Assembly (NCBI GenBank): GCA_964412395.1
Contig: CAYPOY010000001.1
Location: forward strand, 1 to 53,115
From: CAYPOY01 sp964412395
GTDB taxonomy: Bacteria; Chloroflexota; Anaerolineae; B4-G1
DNA length: 53,115 nt
Reading direction: 5' to 3'
The notes beneath the pieces are model-generated. The model saw nothing but the letters and a program-made list of their open reading frames with translations, was not told the origin of the DNA and ran no database searches. Below, one piece after another: positions 18,408 to 24,271 of this stretch (position 1 is its first letter; each line of letters opens with the position of its first letter). The position numbers were made by a program, and so were the translations under genes.

Positions 18408-18487
18408 TGTGCTCCTCCTTTTTTCTGGCTGTGGACAGTTGGCGGTTGGTTTCTGAGCCAACCGCTCATTGCTAACTGCTGACCTGG

Positions 18488-18516
18488 AGTGTACTACGAA
18501 ATGGCTTTGGTGGCAA
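18488..18516 (-). promoter_or_regulatory. Promoter of the glycosidase/tailed-protein run
   Basis: Minus strand TTGCCA, 17 bp, TACACT, about 80 bp upstream of ATG 18407 and back to back with the ABC-F promoter. Confidence 0.45.
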
Positions 18517-18518
18517 GG

Positions 18519-18546
18519 TTGGCACGCCCCAGGCTCATGGTATAAT
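18519..18546 (+). promoter_or_regulatory. Promoter of the ABC-F gene
   Basis: TTGGCA, 16 bp, TATAAT. The predicted transcript starts near 18553, about 38 bases before the ATG. Confidence 0.65.
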
Positions 18547-18590
18547 ACCTGCCGATACCGTCAGAGCCAAAGCATGCAACACATTTTTTC

Positions 18591-20471
18591 ATGTCCATCC
18601 TGACCGCCAGCAATCTGGCCAAGTCATACGGCCCTCAGGACGTCTTTGGGGATGCATCTTTCGAGATTCCCCACGGGGCCAAGATCGCTCTTGTCGGCCC
18701 CAATGGTTCAGGCAAGACGACTCTGCTGCGCCTGATAGTGGGCTTGGAAGAACCCACGACCGGCGCTATCCATCGGGCTAAATGGCTGCGCATGGCCTAT
18801 CTCCCTCAGCAGGCCGACTTCTCCGGCACTGGGATGCTGTGGGAGGCAATGCTAGAAGTCTTCGCCGACCTGCAGGCTCAAGCTGCTGAACTGCGTCGCC
18901 TGGAGGCGGCTATGGCGGCCCTCGTCACTCGTGAGGAGGCGTTGCAGCGGTACGCTCTATCCATGGAAGCGTTTGAACTGGCTGGCGGCTACACATACGA
19001 GCAGCGCATTGCTCAGGTGCTTTCCGGTCTGGGTTTCGACGAGGATGATTTCCGACGTCCCGTGGCGCAACTCAGCGGAGGGCAGAAAACGCGTGCACTG
19101 CTGGCCCGCCTTCTGTTGGAGGAGCCCGATCTGCTGCTGCTGGACGAGCCGACCAACCATCTCGATCTGGCAGGCATCGAGTGGCTGGAGAATTACCTCC
19201 AGGTGTGGAAAGGTGCTATGGTCGTCGTAGCCCACGACAGGGCTTTCCTCGACGCCGTCGTCGAGCGGGTGTGGGAACTGGAGTGGGGCCGGCTGGAGCG
19301 ATATCGCGGCAACTACAGTGCCTACGTGGCCCAGAAAGCCGAGCGCCTGGCCCTCCAAAAGGCTGATTACGACCGGCAGCGGCAGTTTGTTGTCCGTACT
19401 GAGGAGTTCATCCGTCGCAACATCGCCGGCCAGCGCAGCCGTGAGGCGAAGGGACGACGGAAACGTCTGGCGCGGATGGCGCGGAACGAGCGACCGCGGG
19501 TGTACCGCCCGATGAGCCTTGACCTGGGCGACGTATCCCGTAGTGGCGACCTGGTGTTAGGTCTCTATGGCCTCACCGTGGGCTACGACCAGGCTGTTCC
19601 TCTCTTTACGGCCCAGGAGTTCGAACTGCGGCGAGGGCAGCGGGTAGCGCTGCTGGGGCCGAATGGCTCTGGCAAGACCACGCTCGTGCGCACTATACTG
19701 GGCGAGGTTCCACCGCTCGCCGGGCGTGTGCGCGTTGGGGCGAGTGTACACCTGAGTTACTTCGTCCAGGGGCATGTGGGCCTCGACCCCGAGAAAACCG
19801 TGCTCGAGACCATCCTGGACGCTGGCGAGCTGATGATCAGCCAGGCGCGGAACCTGCTGGCCCGTTATCGTTTCTCCGGCGACGACGTCACCAAGCGCGT
19901 AGGTGAACTCTCCGGCGGAGAGCAAGCCCGCGTCTCGCTGGCTGTCCTGGCCCTCCAGGGCGCTAACGTCCTGCTCCTCGATGAGCCGACTAACCACCTT
20001 GACATCCCATCTCAGGAGGTGCTGCAAGAGGTACTTTCCAGCTTTGGAGGCACGCTGCTGATCGTGACCCACGATCGTTACCTGATCCGCAGGTTGGCCA
20101 CTTGCGTCTGGGTGATTGAGGATGAGCAGTTGTGGGAATTCAAAGAGGGATACGAGGAGTACCACGGCTGGGAGGTGCAGCGACGACAGCGAGGACAGTC
20201 GCCCCAGGAGACGCGGGTCAAAACGGAGAGGGAACGCGCGCGGGAGGCCCGCAAGGCTGCGGAACGGGAGGCGGCGCGACAGACCCGCCGCCAGGCCGAA
20301 CTTGAACAGACGATCCATCAATTAGAGGTGCGCCTGGCACAACTGGAGCACCAACTAACCCTTGCCAGCGAGCAGAAGGCGGTCGAGCGGGTGCGCCGGT
20401 TGGGTGCCGAATACAGCCAGGTCGAGGCAGACCTGGAGGCGCTGCTTTCTGCCTGGACGAATGGGGTATGA
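18591..20471 (+). CDS. ABC-F family ATPase (ribosome-associated)
   Basis: Soluble protein of 626 residues with two ABC domains and no membrane helices. First domain: Walker A GPNGSGKTT, signature LSGGQ, Walker B LLLLDEPTNHLD. Second: GPNGSGKTT, LSGGEQ, LLLDEPTNHLD. Between them is the basic linker of ABC-F proteins (RNIAGQRSREAKGRRKRL), and a long charged coiled coil forms the C terminus (about 545-620). ABC-F proteins bind the ribosomal E site and relieve stalling or give ribosome protection; which subgroup this is cannot be told by eye. Its stop overlaps the CoaE start (ATGA), so the two genes are translationally coupled. Confidence 0.93.
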   Translation: MSILTASNLAKSYGPQDVFGDASFEIPHGAKIALVGPNGSGKTTLLRLIVGLEEPTTGAIHRAKWLRMAYLPQQADFSGTGMLWEAMLEVFADLQAQAAELRRLEAAMAALVTREEALQRYALSMEAFELAGGYTYEQRIAQVLSGLGFDEDDFRRPVAQLSGGQKTRALLARLLLEEPDLLLLDEPTNHLDLAGIEWLENYLQVWKGAMVVVAHDRAFLDAVVERVWELEWGRLERYRGNYSAYVAQKAERLALQKADYDRQRQFVVRTEEFIRRNIAGQRSREAKGRRKRLARMARNERPRVYRPMSLDLGDVSRSGDLVLGLYGLTVGYDQAVPLFTAQEFELRRGQRVALLGPNGSGKTTLVRTILGEVPPLAGRVRVGASVHLSYFVQGHVGLDPEKTVLETILDAGELMISQARNLLARYRFSGDDVTKRVGELSGGEQARVSLAVLALQGANVLLLDEPTNHLDIPSQEVLQEVLSSFGGTLLIVTHDRYLIRRLATCVWVIEDEQLWEFKEGYEEYHGWEVQRRQRGQSPQETRVKTERERAREARKAAEREAARQTRRQAELEQTIHQLEVRLAQLEHQLTLASEQKAVERVRRLGAEYSQVEADLEALLSAWTNGV

Positions 20472-21199
20472 ATGCGCTAACCAGCTTCGCCCCGTTCGGC
20501 CGCTTCTGTTGTGCCAGAGGCAGCGGGCCGCGTGCGGAATCGCAAGCACCTTACTGTTTTCCAGTGCTCCCAGCCCCCGTCCTGGGGGCCTCGCGTCCAC
20601 TGCTCATCGGTCTCACGGGTAACATCGGCACGGGCAAATCCACCGTCGCCGGGATGTTGGCCGAACTGGGCGCTGAGACGATTGATGCGGACGAGGTGGC
20701 CCACGAGGTGACGCGGGCCGGCACCTCCGCCCACGCAGCGGTCGTCGAAACCTTCGGCCCGGAGGTGCTGGCCGCCGATGGTGAGATTGACCGGAAGCGA
20801 TTGGGCGCACTGGTCTTCGCCGACCCCACGGCGTTGGCGCGACTGGAGGTCATCGTCCATCCTGCTACCCTTGAGGCGATCCAGCGCCGCCTCGGTGCCA
20901 CCTCCGCCGACATCGTAATCGTCGAGGCCATCAAATTGATCGAGGCAGGGATGGCCGATGCCTGCGACAGCGTATGGGTGACAACCTGCCGGCCGGAGCA
21001 GCAGGTCTACCGCATTATAGGTGGACGGGGCTTAAGCCGGACTGAGGCCGAGCAGCGCGTGCGAGCGCAGCCGCCGCAGGAGGAGAAAATCGCTCGCGCT
21101 GACGTGGTCATTGACACCTCCGGCTCACTCTCGCGGACGCGTGCGCGGGTACAGACAGCGTGGGAGTGGTTGACCAGGGAAGGTGGCAGAAAGCGCTGA
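20468..21199 (+). CDS. coaE: Dephospho-CoA kinase with repeat-derived N-terminal extension
   Basis: Phosphorylates the ribose 3' hydroxyl of dephospho-CoA, the last step of coenzyme A synthesis. P-loop GLTGNIGTGKST, followed by DADEVAHEVTRAG, HPATLEAI and CRPEQQVYRI in the usual CoaE order. The core is about 200 residues as expected, but from ATG 20468 (overlapping the ABC-F stop) there are about 43 extra residues before the P-loop strand. That extension contains a dispersed DNA repeat (20553-20573). An alternative GTG near 20564 would give a normal-length protein. Identity is certain from motifs; the start is not. Confidence 0.92.
   Translation: MNALTSFAPFGRFCCARGSGPRAESQAPYCFPVLPAPVLGASRPLLIGLTGNIGTGKSTVAGMLAELGAETIDADEVAHEVTRAGTSAHAAVVETFGPEVLAADGEIDRKRLGALVFADPTALARLEVIVHPATLEAIQRRLGATSADIVIVEAIKLIEAGMADACDSVWVTTCRPEQQVYRIIGGRGLSRTEAEQRVRAQPPQEEKIARADVVIDTSGSLSRTRARVQTAWEWLTREGGRKR
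20553..20573 (+). repeat. Dispersed repeat core inside the CoaE N-terminal extension
   Basis: actgttttccagtgctcccag, 20 of 21 matches to the core inside the inverted-repeat element at 42328-42480 and related to the copy at 24112-24136. Flanking ccccgtcctggggg also matches the element. Confidence 0.75.
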
Positions 21200-21201
21200 C
21201 C

Positions 21202-21230
21202 TTGGAAGAGAGGGATATTTGGAGTATAAT
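21202..21230 (+). promoter_or_regulatory. Candidate promoter of the GNAT gene
   Basis: TTGGAA, 17 bp, TATAAT. The predicted start near 21237 would fall in the ribosome site, so the message would have a very short leader; the position should be read with caution. Confidence 0.45.
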
Positions 21231-21248
21231 TAAGGAGGAATGAAGAGC

Positions 21249-21755
21249 ATGACGCAACGGCAAGAAATTGTAGTGCGACGGGCCAAAGTGGGAGATGCAG
21301 CCCAAATCGCCGCGTTTATCAACCGTGCCTTGCGGGGGCGAGTGGAGGTTGACGAACCGATGGTCGTCGAACGCTTTGGCAATGTAGGCTTTCTGTTGGC
21401 CGAGCGGGATGATGACCTGGTTGGCATGCTCGGCTGGCAGGCCGAGAACCTCGTAGTAAGGGTAACCGACTTTCTAATTGTGGCGGTTTCCGAGCGCATT
21501 GCCGCTGGGCAAGCGTTGCTCACCGCGATGGAGGAGGCTGCGGCTGAGTTACAGTGTGAGGCAGCGCTACTATTCATGCCGTGCCCGTCTCCCCCTGCTC
21601 TGGTCAGGTTCTACAGAATGATCGGGTACGAGTCTCAATTTGTCGCCGATTTACCGAAAGCGTGGCGGGATGCCGCTCGCGAGGGCGGGCTGGCAGATGG
21701 CGAGACAGTATTGGTGAAGCCGTTACGTGACAAGCGCGTGCTCCGCCCGCTGTGA
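21249..21755 (+). CDS. GNAT-fold acetyltransferase-like protein
   Basis: Protein of 168 residues. ATG 21249 is chosen over ATG 21240 because AAGGAGG ends only about one base before the latter. The chain follows the GNAT pattern: VVRRAKVGDAAQIAAFIN (first strand and helix), GFLLAERDDDLVGMLGW (strands 2-4), VRVTDFLIV (strand 4, acetyl-CoA pocket edge) and ALVRFYRMIGYESQ (last helix and strand, typical FYxxxGF). The pyrophosphate-binding loop is degenerate (SERIAAGQALL), so activity is uncertain. Substrate unknown. Possibly cotranscribed with the small membrane protein downstream. Confidence 0.72.
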   Translation: MTQRQEIVVRRAKVGDAAQIAAFINRALRGRVEVDEPMVVERFGNVGFLLAERDDDLVGMLGWQAENLVVRVTDFLIVAVSERIAAGQALLTAMEEAAAELQCEAALLFMPCPSPPALVRFYRMIGYESQFVADLPKAWRDAAREGGLADGETVLVKPLRDKRVLRPL

Positions 21756-21792
21756 TTGGACAGACGAGACGCAAGGTTCATCGGAGGTGGGT

Positions 21793-21999
21793 ATGTCTTC
21801 TTTGAAGCAATTCGTCATTCAGCACCCGCGCCTGGCAGCCTGGCTGGTATTAGCCATAGGCATGGTGGTTATCCTCATCTGGTCCGCTCGCGGCGTGGGC
21901 CTGTTGCTGGGGCAATGGGCTGCCCTGATCGTAGCCACCATCGGCCTGGCCGGCCTGTGCGTCTGGATCATCGGGTGGGAGGATGAAGAGGAGGAGTAG
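21793..21999 (+). CDS. Small two-helix membrane protein with acidic tail
   Basis: Protein of 68 residues from ATG 21793 after GGAGGTGGGT; the open frame upstream lacks a ribosome site. Two hydrophobic helices (about 17-35 and 38-60) are separated by RGVGLLLGQW, and the C terminus is WEDEEEE. I do not recognise the family. It lies 37 bp after the GNAT gene. The ribosome site and hydrophobic pattern support a real gene. Confidence 0.6.
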   Translation: MSSLKQFVIQHPRLAAWLVLAIGMVVILIWSARGVGLLLGQWAALIVATIGLAGLCVWIIGWEDEEEE

Positions 22000-22042
22000 G
22001 CAGCAATAACAGAGAAATGAGCTTTTTGCCACAAAATACGAT

Positions 22043-22312
22043 GTGTTGCTGACCGAGTTCAACAACTACGTCATGACGCATCCTGAGTTTGTGACCAGTA
22101 TCCCTGATGAGGCTCTTATCGTACTGATTGATCTGAATGACCCTGAATTCAGTTATCACAATTTGGAACGGGTGCAAGCCTATCGGCGCAACGACGACAA
22201 GCCTGACCGACCTATGGTCTATGTAGACATTGGTGAACTGGCGCCGGTGCGGTCGCGTCTAATCAAGCCACGTGTGCTTTCGCGGCTGCCCGATACACTG
22301 GTAGTAGCTTGA
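22043..22312 (+). CDS. DUF5647-like small protein, 5' end possibly frameshifted
   Basis: Protein of 89 residues if GTG 22043 is used. The core LLTEFNNYVMTHPEFVTSIP and ALIVLIDLNDPEF matches the pattern I know from small DUF5647-type proteins (function unknown). Upstream the same frame continues as ELFATKYDV without a start codon, while an ATG at 22018 is in another frame; adding one T to the ttttt run there would join them. So either GTG is the true start or one base was lost from a homopolymer. It heads a patch of degraded genes. Confidence 0.5.
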   Translation: MLLTEFNNYVMTHPEFVTSIPDEALIVLIDLNDPEFSYHNLERVQAYRRNDDKPDRPMVYVDIGELAPVRSRLIKPRVLSRLPDTLVVA

Positions 22313-22442
22313 TGGCGTCGAGGAAAACGTGCTGGCGCATGACCTGGACCGATTCATCAACGATCTGATTGCCCAAGACTTTCTCCGGCCCTCTTTGGAG
22401 CCGGGCGTCACTTCCGTAAGTCACGCAGTTGCTGAGACGTGA
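22311..22442 (+). pseudogene. Remnant ORF, possibly the C-terminal part of a PqqD-like protein
   Basis: An open stretch of 43 codons reads DGVEENVLAHDLDRFINDLI and ends AVAET. It has no start codon and stops lie just upstream in frame. The acidic helix followed by a leucine-rich segment resembles the C-terminal half of PqqD/RRE-type proteins; this is a weak resemblance. Its TGA overlaps the GTG of the exporter fragment (GTGA), as expected if both once belonged to one export operon. Confidence 0.35.
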
Positions 22443-22636
22443 GCCATCTGCGCTTGCTTTCCAAGTTCCGTAACGCCCTGGTGCAACTGTCCTATCTGCC
22501 CAGGGCGTTTGTTTTGGTCTGGACCGCCGTGCGGCGTTGGACGGTGGCCTGGGCCGTGTTGCTGCTGGCGCAGGGGTTGCTGCCCGTCGCCACCGTGTAT
22601 TTGAAGCGTACTTTTGGGGATAGCCTGTGGTGGTGA
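22439..22636 (+). pseudogene. Truncated copy 1 of an ABC exporter N terminus
   Basis: A 65-codon frame with LPRAFVLVWTAVRRWTVAWA matches the N terminus of the longer fragment at 23333-24088; over about 137 bases the DNA is roughly 85% identical by eye. It ends at a stop after GDSLWW, long before the transmembrane domain is complete. A gene fragment, not a functional transporter. Confidence 0.7.
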
Positions 22637-22652
22637 GGCTGTGTCAGCGGGA

Positions 22653-22681
22653 TTGCATCTGACATGATCTCGTGGTATAAT
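22653..22681 (+). promoter_or_regulatory. Promoter of the toxin-antitoxin pair
   Basis: TTGCAT, 17 bp, TATAAT, about 35 bp before the antitoxin ATG. The string cgtggtataatgt recurs at 23324-23336 upstream of the second exporter copy. Confidence 0.65.
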
Positions 22682-22717
22682 GTAAAAAAGGAAAACACTT
22701 CTTCATGGAGGTGTCAG

Positions 22718-22999
22718 ATGGAGCAACTGATCAAAGTGACAAGAGGTGGACAGGTGACGATACCCGCTGCTCTGCGCCGCGAGGCAGGTATTGAGATTGG
22801 CGATTATCTGGAAGCGCGGCTGGAGGAGGATAGGCTGGTGCTCCTGCCAAAGCAAGTCATAGACAAGAGCCAGGCTTACTTCTGGACAGAAGCCTGGCAA
22901 GAGGGTGAGCGCGAGGCGGAGGAAGACCTGAGAGCGGGCCGTGTGAAGCGGTTCAAGATGTTAGCAGACCTCATCGCCGACTTGGACGCGGAGGAATAG
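22718..22999 (+). CDS. AbrB/SpoVT-type antitoxin
   Basis: Protein of 93 residues from ATG 22718 after GGAGGTGTCAG. The N-terminal swapped-hairpin DNA-binding motif is clear: IKVTRGGQVTIPAALRREAG followed by IGDYLEARLEEDRLVLLPK. The C-terminal half is acidic and helical (EGEREAEEDLRAGRVKRF), as in antitoxins that wrap a RelE-fold toxin. One base separates its stop from the toxin start. Such antitoxins neutralise the partner and repress their own promoter. Confident as a family call. Confidence 0.87.
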   Translation: MEQLIKVTRGGQVTIPAALRREAGIEIGDYLEARLEEDRLVLLPKQVIDKSQAYFWTEAWQEGEREAEEDLRAGRVKRFKMLADLIADLDAEE

Positions 23000-23000
23000 T

Positions 23001-23261
23001 GTGGAACTGGTCCGCACCGCACGTTTTCGGCGGGCATACCGTAAACTTGAGCCACGGCAGCGTGAGCAGGTGAAAAAGACACTGGCCCAATTGCTGGTCG
23101 ACCACACTCACCCCGGACTGCGTGTCAAGCGCGTGCGGGGGACTGATGGTGTGTGGGAACTGCGCGCTGGAAGGGACATCCGCGTGACGTTCGAGATTGA
23201 AACAGACGCCTACGTTTTGCGCAACGTGGGTCATCATGACCCTACACTCAGGAATCCATAG
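23001..23261 (+). CDS. RelE/ParE-superfamily toxin
   Basis: Protein of 86 residues from GTG 23001. RelE-fold pattern: helices with FRRAYRKLEPRQREQVKKTL, then strands LRVKRVRGTDGVWELRAGRD, IRVTFEIETDAYVLRNVGHH. The final RNVGHHD is the usual C-terminal strand with catalytic-region His/basic residues of this superfamily. Members either cleave mRNA at the ribosome or act on gyrase; by pattern this is closer to the mRNA-interferase side, but that is not certain. It forms a type II pair with the upstream AbrB-like antitoxin and lies between two broken copies of one exporter gene. Confidence 0.83.
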   Translation: MELVRTARFRRAYRKLEPRQREQVKKTLAQLLVDHTHPGLRVKRVRGTDGVWELRAGRDIRVTFEIETDAYVLRNVGHHDPTLRNP

Positions 23262-23332
23262 CCTCTCTTTGTCGTGGGGGCCTATTCTCTTGGAAATGCC
23301 CAAGATGGCACAAGGGGATGAAGCGTGGTATA

Positions 23333-24088
23333 ATGTTCTCTATTGTGCCCCAGCTTCTACCTCCCAAGCTCAGCAATGCCCTGGCGCAACTTCCTTACCT
23401 GCCCAGGGCATTTTCATTGGTCTGGACCGCCGCGCGGCGTTGGACGGTGGCCTGGGCCGGGCTGCTGCTGGCGCAGGGCCTGCTGCCCATCGCCACGGTT
23501 TACCTGACGCGGGCCGCGGTGGATAGCCTGGTGGCGGCGCTGGACGCCGGTGATTGGGCCAACCTGCGCCCGACGCTGTTCCTGGTGGCCCTGATGGCCG
23601 CCATCCTGCTGCTGATGGAAGTCTTGCGCAGCCTGACCGGGTGGGTGCGCACCGCCCAATCCGAACTGGTGCAAGACCACATCAGTGGCCTGATCCACGC
23701 CCGGGCCGTGGCCCTCGACCTGGCCTTCTACGAGACGCCCGACTACTACGACCGCCTGCACCGGGCCCGTGTGGACGCGATTAACCGCCCCGTCGCCCTG
23801 CTGGAGAACGCCGGCAGCCTGGTGCAAAACGGCATTACGCTGGTGGCCATGGCGGCGGTGCTGGTCTCGTTTGGGCCGTGGTTGCCGCTGGTCTTGCTGG
23901 TCAGCACGCTGCTGGCCCTGTACGTCGTGGCTCGTTACACGCTCCGCTTCCACCGCTGGCGCATCCGCAATACCGCTGCCGTCCGCCGCACCCGCTATTA
24001 CGACTGGATGCTCACCCTGCGGGAAGCCGCCGCCGAACTGCGCCTTTTCGCGCTGGGCGATCATTCCAGTTGGCTTGCGCTGGATTGA
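23333..24088 (+). pseudogene. Truncated copy 2 of an ABC exporter (membrane domain only)
   Basis: Frame of 251 codons with the N-terminal transmembrane domain of an exporter-type ABC protein: helices about 20-45 and 60-80, FYETPDYYDRLHRAR (typical coupling region), VALLENAGSLVQNGITLVAM, and YDWMLTLREAAAELRLFALG. The frame then breaks after GDHSSWLALD. Full-length relatives run to about 600 residues with an ATPase domain; none is found downstream. A dispersed repeat lies 23 bp past the stop (24112-24136) and may mark the break. Not expected to transport. Confidence 0.75.
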
Positions 24089-24111
24089 TGGCGAGAGATA
24101 TGTAGTCTGAG

Positions 24112-24136
24112 CTGGGAGCATTGGAAAACAGTTTTG
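24112..24136 (-). repeat. Dispersed repeat core behind the truncated exporter
   Basis: The minus strand reads caaaactgttttccaatgct and then cccag, identical over 25 bases to the left part of the element at 42328-42480. Confidence 0.8.
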
Positions 24137-24226
24137 AACTGACCGTCGCCGAGACGCTGACACCGGGCGGTGTCAGTGTGATGGCGGTCGTGCCGGTAAT
24201 GACCGCCGGGGGGCTGACTGCTTCAA

Positions 24227-24254
24227 TTGCGCTCTGTCCCATTTCGGGTACAAT
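24227..24254 (+). promoter_or_regulatory. Candidate promoter of the GH3-like gene
   Basis: TTGCGC, 16 bp, TACAAT, ending 18 bp before the ATG at 24272. Confidence 0.45.
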
Positions 24255-24271
24255 AGAGCCAGTTGGATGAA

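Noticed and set aside
24100..24262. Open frame ENSFELTVAETLTPGG... between the broken exporter and the GH3-like gene
   Set aside because: No start or ribosome site, begins within the dispersed repeat and matches nothing I know.
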